A DNA stretch of 64,000 bases from CAYSPT01 sp964432985 (GTDB lineage Bacteria > Muiribacteriota > CAYSPT01): the NCBI GenBank assembly GCA_964432985.1, contig CAYSPT010000021.1:1-64000 (forward strand), written 5' to 3'. Every line of letters begins with the position of its first letter. Within the stretch, counting starts at the first letter, position 1. Positions 25,200 through 33,860 of the stretch are shown here, piece by piece. The notes below the pieces were generated by a model. That model searched no databases. It had not been told where the DNA came from and saw nothing but the letters and a program-made list of their open reading frames with translations. Made by a program: the position numbers and the translations under genes.

Positions 25200-26216
25200 T
25201 CACTTATCAGGCGGTTTAATTGGCGCTAATGCGGGGGATTTCGTCCGGAGAGGATAAAAAAAACATCTGAGATAGTGCTCTTTGAGACTGCCTTTTCTCT
25301 CCCGGCAGGTCCGGCAAAGCGGATTTTGGTGCAACGCCTTGTGTTTTACCTGCCGTCTCAATAAGCGGCTCCTGGAGTTGTTCCAGATCTTCTGCAGCGA
25401 ATCCTCCTTCAAATCTCCCAGGACATAGGTTTCGTCATAATCGAAGCAGCAAGGGACCACCTTGCCGGCAGCGGTGACTTGCACACTGGTCCAGGGAGTG
25501 ATACAGCGGGGGGCCGGCCGTTGTTTGAAAGCTTTTGAGTAGGTGTCTTCGTCGCCCTGTTCGGCTATTCTGCCAATCGAAACATTCTTGACCAGCAGGG
25601 GATTCAGGAAAACTTCGTCAATTCCTTCTATCGCCCATATCCTTTTGAAGGCTTTTGCGTCTTTTTTGTTTTTCTTCATGTACGTCATCGCTACGATTAT
25701 TTCCAACTTGCTCTTTCTCTCGTTTTTCAAGTTCACCAACCGGTGGATATTTGTCACCGCTTCATTGTAATCGGCGTTTCCCCCCCGGAAATACTTGTAT
25801 GTCCTGTCATCAATCGCGTCCAGGGAAATCTGGATGGTACCCAGTGAGGATGCGAGCAGCCGTTCGCACACTTCCTCTGACAGCAATTTGGGATTGGTAC
25901 TTATTCTGGTCTTGATACCTTTGCGGGATGTGTAGTTGATCATGCCGTCAATTTCCGGATGGAGCAATGGGTCTCCCAGAAAATGCAGCCATATCTCATT
26001 GTTCCATTCGGCCTGGTCTATTATCTTCTTAAAAAGGTCCATCTCCATGTGCTTGATTTTTCTGGACATACTGCTTCTGGCGCACATAATACACTGCATC
26101 ATGCAGGCATTTGTTGTTTCGAGCAGTTGAATGACAGGCTTGTTAAGAGCTTTTTCCAGTTTCAGAGAATACGAAATGTACTCCAGGATTAAGTTTTTCA
26201 ACGTTCTGAGCTTCAT
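25200..26216 (-). CDS. Radical SAM/SPASM domain protein
   Basis: A 338-residue radical SAM enzyme. The [4Fe-4S] site is CMMQCIMC (CxxxCxxC), preceded by VIQLLETTNA; the C-terminal SPASM region has CITPWTSVQVTAAGKVVPCC and PLCRTC. Such proteins in glycan loci modify sugars or amino acids by radical chemistry; the substrate is unknown. The start could be ATG at 26216 (chosen) or TTG at 26243; neither has a good ribosome site. The tail after the last cysteine pair is longer than usual. A decapitated relative lies at 12345-12617. Confidence 0.85.
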   Translation of the reverse strand: MKLRTLKNLILEYISYSLKLEKALNKPVIQLLETTNACMMQCIMCARSSMSRKIKHMEMDLFKKIIDQAEWNNEIWLHFLGDPLLHPEIDGMINYTSRKGIKTRISTNPKLLSEEVCERLLASSLGTIQISLDAIDDRTYKYFRGGNADYNEAVTNIHRLVNLKNERKSKLEIIVAMTYMKKNKKDAKAFKRIWAIEGIDEVFLNPLLVKNVSIGRIAEQGDEDTYSKAFKQRPAPRCITPWTSVQVTAAGKVVPCCFDYDETYVLGDLKEDSLQKIWNNSRSRLLRRQVKHKALHQNPLCRTCRERKGSLKEHYLRCFFYPLRTKSPALAPIKPPDK

Positions 26217-26243
26217 ACGGCTATTATATATATGAACAACCAA

Positions 26244-26380
26244 TTTTTCTACTATAATATTTATGGGAATTGAACTGCAGCATTACATTTAAAAACATAC
26301 GGTTAAATTAGCTTGCTAATTATACGATTAAGCGTATAAATTGTAATCATCTAGGACGGAAAGGATTTTCCGGTAACGAC
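26244..26380. promoter_or_regulatory. AT-rich divergent intergenic region with two overlapping palindromes
   Basis: The spacer between the reverse radical SAM gene and the forward sulfotransferase is very AT-rich. It carries AATTAGC-TT-GCTAATT at 26306-26321, overlapped by TTATACG-ATTAAG-CGTATAA at 26320-26339. Both arms are perfect 7-mers. The layout suggests binding sites for a dimeric regulator over divergent promoters, but no regulator gene is nearby. Confidence 0.4.
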
Positions 26381-27172
26381 ATGCATTACGATCCCGTCCC
26401 ATCTTTGGGAGTGATAATCTGCGGGTTTGAGCGAGGCGGGACAACACTGATTGAAGAGTTGTTTAGACGGTACTCGTCTTTTCAGGGGGCATTCGAAATA
26501 GGATTTCTTCTGTGCCGCAAACCGGAAGATTTTTTGAATTGTGAACCTCACGTTTCCATATTGATGAGAACATGGAAAATCAATAAAGAAAGCCTTGAAT
26601 ACATATGCCGGGGAAAAAACTGGGCTGAAGCGTATGAAAGGCTGCGAGAGCGGTCGGATTCACTATCAGAAAAAACGGCGAAGCTGTTTGATAAAACACC
26701 GGCCTATATGAGATCGTTGAGCGACGTAATGACTCGTGCGTCATCCACACCCTGTATCGTAATCGTTCGTGATCCTCGGTCAGTCATATGGTCGTGGTCG
26801 AAGCGAAGCAGGATACCCGGCATTATCTGGAAAAGGGTGTGTTTGAAAGGTGCCATAATACGATACAACTGGTATGGTGAAGGGTATGCAAAGGCAATTG
26901 CGAATGGTTTTTCAGACAGGATTCTGCTGGTTAAATATGAAGAGTTGTGCATGAATCCGGTTGAGGAAGTAAAAAGGATGTTTGATTTTGCCGGGTTGGT
27001 TTTCGAGAGAGAAAAGGTCTCTCTCGATTCACCGTATGGCGGTGTCTATGGAAAACGGATTTCAGCGGAATACATTACAGAATACAGAAAAGGTTTCTCA
27101 AAAAAGGTATGCGACAGAATACTAAGCGGGACACAGCAATTCGCCGACTGGCATTGGAGGTCATGCCTTTGA
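26381..27172 (+). CDS. Sulfotransferase family protein
   Basis: A 263-residue protein with both PAPS-binding motifs: GFERGGTTLIEELFRRYS near residues 13-30 (5'-phosphosulfate loop) and IVIVRDPRSVIWSWSKR near 124-140 (3'-phosphate binding). The length is normal for bacterial sugar or lipid sulfotransferases. Codon use is more AT-rich than in the neighbours (many AAA, GAA, ATA), which suggests recent acquisition. It overlaps the convergent GT2 gene by 12 bases. It is the second sulfotransferase of the locus, so sulfated residues in the surface glycan are plausible. Confidence 0.85.
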   Translation: MHYDPVPSLGVIICGFERGGTTLIEELFRRYSSFQGAFEIGFLLCRKPEDFLNCEPHVSILMRTWKINKESLEYICRGKNWAEAYERLRERSDSLSEKTAKLFDKTPAYMRSLSDVMTRASSTPCIVIVRDPRSVIWSWSKRSRIPGIIWKRVCLKGAIIRYNWYGEGYAKAIANGFSDRILLVKYEELCMNPVEEVKRMFDFAGLVFEREKVSLDSPYGGVYGKRISAEYITEYRKGFSKKVCDRILSGTQQFADWHWRSCL

Positions 27173-28036
27173 GGGCAACAGGTACCTCTTTACCAGGTAC
27201 GAACGTGAAGCGTAGTTGTGTTTCTCTCTGAATATCAGCTTTCTGAGAGAACTTCCCTTACAGGTACGGTCTATCGAAGCCCCCTCTTTGTGTGTGGCGG
27301 AGATTCTGCTCGTGTAGAAGGTTTTTAGTTTTTTCCGGTACAGCATCTCTGCCAGGATCCATTCCTCCTGGAACAAAAACGTTCCTTCATCAAAACCATA
27401 AAGACACTTGAAGAAAGCCGGAGTAAAAATCAGCAGGCATCCATGCACCGCGTAAACACATGTTTCTCCCGAACTTTTCTCGACCATCCGGTTGAGATCG
27501 AGCCGGGGGATCAGCAAGTTGAGAACGCCGTACAGCATGAAATGAAAAAAATGAACCACCCGGCCTATTCCGGTGGTGAAAACCAGCCTGAGTTTTACCC
27601 TGTTGAAAACCGGGCGTTCGAGGCTGAATGGGCTCTGGGCATTTCCGTCCAGGTCGATGATCCGGGGGCCGATGAGGGCGATATCGGCATCGTTTTCGAA
27701 TAACGCTGTCACAGTCTGCTTGAATTCACCGGTCAGGTCGAAATCGATATCGCTGTTGGTCGTTATGACAAAATCGCACCCGTCTTCCCGGGCCGCGCCC
27801 ATACCAGTATTCAAAGCCCTGGCGAATCCAACATTTTTATCCTGGAGAATGATCCTGGTTCGGGACCGGCCGTGATACTTGTTATACAAGGTGGTTCCGC
27901 TGCCGTCGGGAGACGCATTATCCACGACATAGACCATTACATCGTTGAACAACTCGCTTGCGTATACCCGGTCAAGCAGCAACTCCGTGTCCTGCAAAGT
28001 CAAATAATTAAGAATTACCAGTCCGAACCTGTACAT
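27161..28036 (-). CDS. GT2 family glycosyltransferase
   Basis: A 291-residue GT2 enzyme: LVILNYLTLQDTELLLDRV, VVDNASPDGSG, DKNVGFARALNTGM and ITTNSDIDF as metal site, then the acceptor-side LFQEEWILAEMLYRK. Start at 28036, because GAGGA is seven bases upstream; the open frame from 28063 has no ribosome site and would overlap the gene before it. It follows a GT4 gene by 13 bases. A membrane-associated helix lies near residues 175-195. Likely adds a sugar to the repeat unit. Confidence 0.88.
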   Translation of the reverse strand: MYRFGLVILNYLTLQDTELLLDRVYASELFNDVMVYVVDNASPDGSGTTLYNKYHGRSRTRIILQDKNVGFARALNTGMGAAREDGCDFVITTNSDIDFDLTGEFKQTVTALFENDADIALIGPRIIDLDGNAQSPFSLERPVFNRVKLRLVFTTGIGRVVHFFHFMLYGVLNLLIPRLDLNRMVEKSSGETCVYAVHGCLLIFTPAFFKCLYGFDEGTFLFQEEWILAEMLYRKKLKTFYTSRISATHKEGASIDRTCKGSSLRKLIFREKHNYASRSYLVKRYLLPSKA

Positions 28037-28049
28037 TAGACGGTCCTCA

Positions 28050-29153
28050 TCAGCCGATATCACGGTAGGCTTCGAGCAGACGCTTCTTCATCGACTCGAG
28101 CCGCCAGTGTCTGTCAAACAGCTTTCTTCCATTGTTTCCCAGTATTTCAACCATTTCCTGATTACTACTCAACGCCAGGATGACGTGCTGCAATGCTGCC
28201 TTCGAGCCATAGGGAACGGCCACACCGTTACCGATTGATTCCACCCGGTCCGCGGCCAGGGTACCTTCTCCGACAATGATGGGTCTGCCGTACGCCATGC
28301 TGGTGAACAGCTTGTTCGGGCTGACCCATTTCTGGCTGGGGCTTACCGGGTCCGTAACCTGGATGAAAACATCGAAGCGGCTTTCCAGGTCCGGCAGGTC
28401 CTCATGGGGTACCCATCCGGTGAAAACCACGTTTTCATAGTTTTCCGACAACTGCCGTATCTGCCTTTCCAGCGGCCCGAATCCACCGATTACCAGCGTG
28501 ATTCCATGGTCTTTCAAGGTGCCCGCTGTTTCGATGATGGTTCTCAGGTTCCTGCCCTCCACCAGGGACCCGATGTACCCGATCATGAATTCATTTCCTG
28601 GATTATTGGTCGCTTCAGGCGGGTGGTAGTAGGGAACATTGGCAATTTCAGCTACCTTCTTGGTCCAAACAGGCCCGTGCTGTGACAGCCTGGCTTTATC
28701 GGTGACAATGAATAGATCGGCGTGGGCAATTACCGCCGCTTCGAGGCGTTTGGCCAGATTCCCCAACCACCCCGGCCACCCTGCGGGCAGCGCGGCGTAG
28801 TAGGGATCAAAGCAGTGATAAATAAACTTCTTTCCCCGCAGCCTGGCGGCGAACCACCCGACCAGTCCGGTGTCAAGGTCTATGGCGTGGATGTAATCGC
28901 ACCGGGTAAACAACAGGGTAAAAAAGAGCCAGATTTCGAAGAGGATCAGTTTCAATAATGTTTGCCAGTTGTAAAATCCGGCTTTCAACCTGCATGTTTT
29001 ATAGGTTATATTTTCGTGTTCGACAAATGGCCGGTAATCTCCTTCCCTGTCCCACAGGAAGCAGTCGACCACGTACTTTTCAGACAGGATTACGAGCAGT
29101 TTTGCATACCCGGTGTCTTTGGGATACGCGCGAAGCAGCGCTGTCTTTTTCAT
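28050..29153 (-). CDS. GT4 family glycosyltransferase
   Basis: A 367-residue GT-B glycosyltransferase: LLRAYPKDTGYAKLLVIL at the N-terminus, GYIGSLVEGRNLRTII at the donor-domain start, and a C-terminal block QKWVSPNKLFTSMAYGRPIIV that resembles the nucleotide-binding helix of WcaC/GumH-type enzymes. Start taken at the internal ATG (29153), where a duplicate of this gene start at 31500 also begins; the longer frame from 29189 is not conserved in that duplicate. No strong ribosome site. It diverges from the radical SAM gene at 29266. Confidence 0.85.
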   Translation of the reverse strand: MKKTALLRAYPKDTGYAKLLVILSEKYVVDCFLWDREGDYRPFVEHENITYKTCRLKAGFYNWQTLLKLILFEIWLFFTLLFTRCDYIHAIDLDTGLVGWFAARLRGKKFIYHCFDPYYAALPAGWPGWLGNLAKRLEAAVIAHADLFIVTDKARLSQHGPVWTKKVAEIANVPYYHPPEATNNPGNEFMIGYIGSLVEGRNLRTIIETAGTLKDHGITLVIGGFGPLERQIRQLSENYENVVFTGWVPHEDLPDLESRFDVFIQVTDPVSPSQKWVSPNKLFTSMAYGRPIIVGEGTLAADRVESIGNGVAVPYGSKAALQHVILALSSNQEMVEILGNNGRKLFDRHWRLESMKKRLLEAYRDIG

Positions 29154-29265
29154 TGGAATTATTGTAACATTATGCCTGGTAGCGGTCAAAAGAATTGTGG
29201 TGATACCTCATTAGCTTTTGGGTCATTCATTTCAGAGGACTGTTACTTGATAATGGTGAGACCTA

Positions 29266-30552
29266 ATGAACGTCTGTTTGATTCATCCCCCCCAGCCGAA
29301 CTCGCTGGATGACAGGCTTGATGTCCCCCTAGGGCTGCTGTATATAGCGGCGGTTTTACGGAAATCCGGATTCGAGACCACCATGGTCGATCTCAGCTCG
29401 TACCCGGAAGCCGACTGGCAACAGCTGATACCAGGGGCGGATATCTACGGGATAATGGTCTACACCTGCGCGTACTATATTGCCCGGAGAATCCGGGATC
29501 TTTGCAAGGAAATCAATCCCCGGGCTCCGGTGGCGGTGGGTGGTGCGCATCCCACCGCCTTGCCCGTGGCAACATCGGCCGATTTTGACTATGTCGTCAC
29601 AGGTGAAGGAGAGTACGCTTTCAGGGAATTGGTACGAGACCTGGAGAGAGGTGTCACCGTGAGACCGATTAGTGGTGGGTATTCTGTTGAAGACCTGGAC
29701 AGCCTCCCGCTGCCTGCCAGGGAATTGGTGGATCTTGCCAGCTATCACCGCAGAGTGGGAGAAGGTTTGGCTACATCGTTGATCACGTCCCGCGGATGTC
29801 CCTTCCAGTGTGCATTCTGCGGGAGCAAAACGATGTTCGGGCACACCAGGTATCGCTCGGTCGAACGTGTCATCGACGAAGTAAAAATGTTAAAAGGAGA
29901 TGGATTTGCCCATTTTATTTTCTATGATGACACCTTTGTCATGAACCGTGAAAGACTGTATCCACTGCTTGATGAATTAAAAAAGCTCGACATAACCTTC
30001 CGGTGTAATGGCCGGGCCAGCGTTAACACCCCGGAAGACTTCGAGCGTTTGAAGGACGCTGGTTGCCATACCGTAGCGTTTGGCGTCGAAAGCGGCTCTC
30101 AAAAGATCTTGACGAGAATAAAAAAGCACGCCACCGTCCGGCAGAATCTCGCCGCCGTCATCAACGCGAAAAAAGCGGGCTTGCACACGAAGCTATACCT
30201 GGTGGTCGGTCTTCCCGGTGAGACCAGGGAAACGATAGAGGAAACAAAGCGGTTTATCGAGAAAGCCGATCCCGGTTCATACACCCTGTTCACGTTCGTC
30301 CCGCTTCCCGGCTGCGATATCTGGAATAATCCGCGAGACTACGGTGTCACCATATTGCACCGGGACTGGGGCCAGTATTATGTTATCGCCGGGCAGAACG
30401 AGGGCGGGATTACCTTGAGGACGGATACCTTCACACCGGGCGAACTGGTGGAGATGCGAAATGACCTGCTGCGATTCCTCAAGAGCAGGAAATGGAGTGG
30501 TACCGTAGAAGATTACGAAAAGCTGGTGACCTGGAGAAAGCTACAGGAATAG
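29266..30552 (+). CDS. B12-binding-domain-type radical SAM protein
   Basis: A 428-residue protein with an N-terminal Rossmann-like B12-binding-type domain (VCLIHPPQPNS, GLLYIAAVLRKSG, VAVGGAHPTALP) and a radical SAM core with TSRGCPFQCAFCGSKTMFG (CxxxCxxC). The canonical DxHxxG cobalamin motif is not obvious, so B12 use is uncertain. Related enzymes methylate or rearrange inert carbons in lipids, sugars or antibiotics. It diverges from the GT4 gene. The sequences at its 3' end reappear at 31588-31622 in front of another GT2 gene, evidence of a former second copy. Confidence 0.87.
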   Translation: MNVCLIHPPQPNSLDDRLDVPLGLLYIAAVLRKSGFETTMVDLSSYPEADWQQLIPGADIYGIMVYTCAYYIARRIRDLCKEINPRAPVAVGGAHPTALPVATSADFDYVVTGEGEYAFRELVRDLERGVTVRPISGGYSVEDLDSLPLPARELVDLASYHRRVGEGLATSLITSRGCPFQCAFCGSKTMFGHTRYRSVERVIDEVKMLKGDGFAHFIFYDDTFVMNRERLYPLLDELKKLDITFRCNGRASVNTPEDFERLKDAGCHTVAFGVESGSQKILTRIKKHATVRQNLAAVINAKKAGLHTKLYLVVGLPGETRETIEETKRFIEKADPGSYTLFTFVPLPGCDIWNNPRDYGVTILHRDWGQYYVIAGQNEGGITLRTDTFTPGELVEMRNDLLRFLKSRKWSGTVEDYEKLVTWRKLQE

Positions 30553-30582
30553 CTATCGTGACGGTTTACATTTACCGGGAAG
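30518..30582. repeat. Copy 1 of a duplicated radical SAM 3' end / GT2 5' end
   Basis: AAAAGCTGGTGACCTG and the following bases match 31588-31652, with a short indel near the gene boundary. In this copy the radical SAM stop is intact, and a GTG then starts a frame reading TVYIYRE, a scrap of the GT2 start AVYNDRE found at 31640. Only about 30 bases of that GT2 gene remain before unrelated sequence. Confidence 0.65.
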
Positions 30583-30625
30583 CGAGCGGTGGATACGATT
30601 ATGAATGCTTGTCCATTGAATTGAA

Positions 30626-31432
30626 TTATCTCCTGCTGAATCTTTTTCTAAGTCTAGCCAGCCCGTAAACAAAAATATTTTTCATGTAATACATGTATTG
30701 CAAACTTGCCGGGTAAGCGGTACTCCACACACCACACGTGGTGAAGATCACCTTATGTTGTTTTCTATATTTTTTTAATACCTTGTTTAATGTGCGATAG
30801 TAATCATCCGGATAATTCCCCGGGCGAAAAAACGATAGTATCGAAAAGTGCGGCTTTTGCCCGGTAGATAGGTGATACACTACAGATGGTATGACATAAA
30901 CATCATATCCCCTATTCTTTACAGTAAGGCAATAGTCAATGATACAATGATGGAATCCGTCGCAGGTCTTATCATCAAAAGGAATTCTCGATAGTATACA
31001 TCGTGGGACAAATACCAAACAGCCATCAACGGTATCAATCTTTTCAGGCTCAGTGACTCTTCTGTTACCAGCTCTTGTAGGAGGGGTACCGTGATAAATA
31101 TTGGAAAGTACTTCCATTGTCTGGTATTCTTTCCCAACCGCGCCGGCGACTCCAGCAACTCCCAGATTGGGAATAGAGTCCAGCATAATTTCCGTATCCT
31201 TGAGAAAATTGCTATCTTCAAGACGTATATCTTGATGAACAAACATGACATATCGGCTCTGTGACTTTATTTGTGTCAGGCCATAGTGTAAAGCTTCAGG
31301 ATAGGAACTGAATCTGCTTGACGTATTGTCAATGAGGATAAGTTCATAATCTACTGACTGATTATGCAAGCTGTCTAACAGATACTCTTGTAAAATCTCT
31401 TTATTATTAAATAAGGTTATTATAGAGAACAT
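30626..31432 (-). CDS. GT2-like glycosyltransferase
   Basis: A 268-residue protein: FSIITLFNNKEILQEYLL, LILIDNTSSRF, FVHQDIRL as metal-site region, and GVAGVAGAVGKEYQT, then CDGFHHCIIDYCLTVKNRG. It is a clear paralogue of the divergently oriented gene at 31625-32455, over the whole length. Start at 31432; the 42 extra residues of the longer frame run out of frame over a remnant of a GT4 gene and should not be translated. It is distinctly more AT-rich than its paralogue. HQD in place of DxD is shared by both. Confidence 0.8.
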   Translation of the reverse strand: MFSIITLFNNKEILQEYLLDSLHNQSVDYELILIDNTSSRFSSYPEALHYGLTQIKSQSRYVMFVHQDIRLEDSNFLKDTEIMLDSIPNLGVAGVAGAVGKEYQTMEVLSNIYHGTPPTRAGNRRVTEPEKIDTVDGCLVFVPRCILSRIPFDDKTCDGFHHCIIDYCLTVKNRGYDVYVIPSVVYHLSTGQKPHFSILSFFRPGNYPDDYYRTLNKVLKKYRKQHKVIFTTCGVWSTAYPASLQYMYYMKNIFVYGLARLRKRFSRR

Positions 31433-31452
31433 AGCTCCCGGACATTCATTGC

Positions 31453-31500
31453 GCAGCCGGTGTCCCGGGGATATGCGTGAAGTAAGGCTATCTTTTTCAT
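31453..31500 (-). pseudogene. 5' scrap of a second GT4 gene
   Basis: From ATG at 31500 the reverse strand encodes KKIALLHAYPRDTGCA, matching KKTALLRAYPKDTGYA of the intact GT4 gene starting at 29153. Similarity continues for about 80 bases upstream of both ATGs (for example CCTGGTAGC-GTCAAAAG). The coding match ends after about 16 codons, where the 30626-31432 gene takes over. Confidence 0.75.
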
Positions 31501-31624
31501 GTGAAGTATTGTAGCATCCGCCCTGGTAGCAGTCAAAAGGATTATGATACATCATCATTGAAAGTGATTATTCACCTTTGAGGATGTAAAAGCTGGTGAC
31601 CTGAGGAAAGATACGGGGATAATC

Positions 31625-32455
31625 ATGTTTGCAGTCGTCGCGGTTTACAATGACCGGGAAGTGCTCCAGCACTATCTGGTGGAAAGCTTGACCAGGCAAA
31701 CAGTACCGTACGAGTTTATACCCGTGGACAACACAGAGGGTGATTACAGTTCTTGCGCGCGTGCTTTAAATGAAGGGGCGGCCCGGATCGAGTCAGACAG
31801 CCGTTATGTTCTTTTCATACATCAGGATATTCGTCTTCAGGGTGATGATTGGCTCGAAACTACGGAGAAAATGCTGGATACTTTACCTGACCTGGGTGTG
31901 GCCGGTGTTGCCGGGGCGGTAAAGAGCTCATGGTGGAGCAGGCAGGTGATTTCTAACGTGTTCCATGGCCACCCTCCCGAACAGGCGGGGAATCGGCGAT
32001 GTGAAACACCTGTACCGGTGGAAACAGTTGACGCGTGTTCTTTTATCATTCCGCGCCAGGTGATAGCCAGGTTTTCCTTCGATGAAGCCGTATGTGACGG
32101 GTTTCACCTGCATGACGTCGATTACTGCCTTACCGTCAGGCAGGCGGGGCTGAACGTCTACTGCATTCCGTCCTCTGTGTACCACTTTTCAAAAGGGATG
32201 GCACACACGTCTCCCTGGGGGATTCTGCGTCACCTGGGCGAGTTTCCCGGGGATTATTATCGCAGCTTGAAGAAGGTGTTGAAGAAGCACAGGGCCAGGC
32301 ATTCCACAATTTTCACCCCCTGCGGCACCTGGAGTACGCGTTATCCTCTCGCGGTGCAGCGAATTCTGCATTCCGTTATAATGTCGCTGATAATAGTGCG
32401 AAAAACAGGATTTCGCAGCCAGCGGCACCACGATACAAAAACCGGTTTTAAATGA
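31625..32455 (+). CDS. GT2-like glycosyltransferase
   Basis: A 276-residue paralogue of the 30626-31432 gene: FAVVAVYNDREVLQHYLV, FIPVDNTEGDYSSC, FIHQDIRLQGDDWL and GVAGVAGAV, then VCDGFHLHDVDYCLTVRQ. The shared HQDIRL occupies the usual metal-binding position. The upstream bases 31588-31622 are the 3' end of a vanished radical SAM gene, so this transferase originally lay behind one. It is followed after 16 bases by a TylF-type methyltransferase. Confidence 0.82.
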   Translation: MFAVVAVYNDREVLQHYLVESLTRQTVPYEFIPVDNTEGDYSSCARALNEGAARIESDSRYVLFIHQDIRLQGDDWLETTEKMLDTLPDLGVAGVAGAVKSSWWSRQVISNVFHGHPPEQAGNRRCETPVPVETVDACSFIIPRQVIARFSFDEAVCDGFHLHDVDYCLTVRQAGLNVYCIPSSVYHFSKGMAHTSPWGILRHLGEFPGDYYRSLKKVLKKHRARHSTIFTPCGTWSTRYPLAVQRILHSVIMSLIIVRKTGFRSQRHHDTKTGFK

Positions 32456-32471
32456 CAAGGATTCGAGCGAT

Positions 32472-33260
32472 ATGATTAAAGATGTGATCAGGAAGCTTCT
32501 CTACGCGGCAGGTTATCCTATATGGAAGGATTTTATTTTCGGTCCCCTTTACAAGCAGGATGGTCTGTACTCCGCTCATAATCATGATTTTATGAACGAA
32601 CCGTCTTTCCGCAGGGCCTATGCCCGGGGGGTACGGGCTGCCGGAACCGACTATCGTATACATTGGAGAATTCACGTGGCGTTGTGGGCTGCCGGAATGG
32701 CCGGCACCCTTCAGGGCGATTTCGTCGAATGCGGTGTGAACAGGGGATTTATCAGTTCGGCCATCATGGAGCATCTTGACTGGGATTCCTTGGGCAAAAC
32801 CTTCTATCTTCTGGACACGTTTTGTGGTATCGATGAACGGTTCCTGACACCGGAAGAACGCGAGCAAAACCTGACGGAGAAGAACAAAAAACAGCTGGAA
32901 AGCGGCTTCTACACGACCGACCTGGAGTGCGTGAAAGAAAACTTTTCTCAGTGGAGAAATGTAAAGATTATTCAGGGCCCGGTTCCGGAAACCCTCGAAG
33001 AGGTACAAGCGCCCCGTATTGCCTTTCTGCACATTGATATGAACAATGTTGTTCCCGAGATCGCGGCCTTCAACTATTTTTGGCCCTGCCTGGTTCCCGG
33101 TTCTTGCGTTCTATTCGATGATTATGGCTGGCGCGGCGGCGGTCTGCAGAAGCCTGCTATCGATGAAGCTGTCGCTGCAGTGAAGGCAAATGTTCTCGCT
33201 CTCCCAACCGGGCAGGGGCTCGTGATTAAACCGGGATCCCGATCACGGGAAGTGACGTAG
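32472..33260 (+). CDS. TylF/MycF-like O-methyltransferase
   Basis: A 262-residue class I methyltransferase of the TylF (macrocin O-methyltransferase) family. SAM site GDFVECGVNRGFISSAIM near residues 77-94, YLLDTFCGID near 110-119, HIDMN near 187-191 and FDDYGW near 213-218, where acidic residues would bind Mg2+. Family members methylate sugar hydroxyls of glycosides and polysaccharides. Together with the two FkbM genes it makes three sugar methyltransferase candidates in the locus. It probably shares a transcript with the preceding GT2 gene. Confidence 0.85.
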   Translation: MIKDVIRKLLYAAGYPIWKDFIFGPLYKQDGLYSAHNHDFMNEPSFRRAYARGVRAAGTDYRIHWRIHVALWAAGMAGTLQGDFVECGVNRGFISSAIMEHLDWDSLGKTFYLLDTFCGIDERFLTPEEREQNLTEKNKKQLESGFYTTDLECVKENFSQWRNVKIIQGPVPETLEEVQAPRIAFLHIDMNNVVPEIAAFNYFWPCLVPGSCVLFDDYGWRGGGLQKPAIDEAVAAVKANVLALPTGQGLVIKPGSRSREVT

Positions 33261-33298
33261 CAGCGAGAGGTTTTGTGAGAGAATGGAGCAGCCCTGTA

Positions 33299-33844
33299 TC
33301 ACGAGACGAGTTTGCTCTCGTCAGCCCATCTGCTCATGTCGGTCCAGTCGTAATCAATCTCCTTCGTATCGTGCGCAAGACGCTCTTCGTCCGGATCAAC
33401 GTAATCGTACAGCCTCGTCGGCATGTTGATGAGCAGGGCCGGCTGGTTGCCAACCACCGCAAAGCCGTGCCAGTATTTCCCCGGCACTTTGAGCAGTTTC
33501 CAGTTGTTTTCGCCGATGAAAAACTCGTTGATCCGCCCGCTTGTCGGTGAATCAGGCAAATCATCGTACACGGCCACCTTGATCATACCGGCGGCGCAGC
33601 AAAAATAATCGACCTGCCCTCTACTGTGCCGATGCCACGCCCTGATGACGCCGGGATGACTTTTCGAGAAATAAATCATTTCGGGCCTGTTCCATTGGGG
33701 CCAATCCGACCGGGCGATTTCCATTAAAAATCCCCTGTCGTCAGGATTCGGTTTCAGGTCAATGAGATTAATTCCCGGTATAAGGATGTCGTTACCGATG
33801 ATGTTGGTATCACTCCTGATGATGCCGGTACCCTTGTTATCCAT
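33299..33844 (-). CDS. rfbC: dTDP-4-dehydrorhamnose 3,5-epimerase-family protein
   Basis: A 181-residue cupin of the RmlC family. It shows LKPNPDDRGFLMEI, RAWHRHSRGQVDYF with the catalytic-type histidine, and GKYWHGFAVVGNQPAL. In context it is the 3,5-epimerase step of dTDP-L-rhamnose synthesis, last gene of the rfbABDC operon. AAGGAC eight bases upstream of the ATG is contained in a short duplicated copy of the rfbD 3' end. Assignment to true RmlC rather than a related sugar cupin rests mainly on the operon. Confidence 0.82.
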   Translation of the reverse strand: MDNKGTGIIRSDTNIIGNDILIPGINLIDLKPNPDDRGFLMEIARSDWPQWNRPEMIYFSKSHPGVIRAWHRHSRGQVDYFCCAAGMIKVAVYDDLPDSPTSGRINEFFIGENNWKLLKVPGKYWHGFAVVGNQPALLINMPTRLYDYVDPDEERLAHDTKEIDYDWTDMSRWADESKLVS

Positions 33845-33860
33845 TGTACTTGTCCTTTTT

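Noticed and set aside
31433..31558. N-terminal extension of 42 residues on the 30626 glycosyltransferase
   Set aside because: The extension reads a GT4 remnant out of frame; the paralogue at 31625 begins exactly at the internal methionine.
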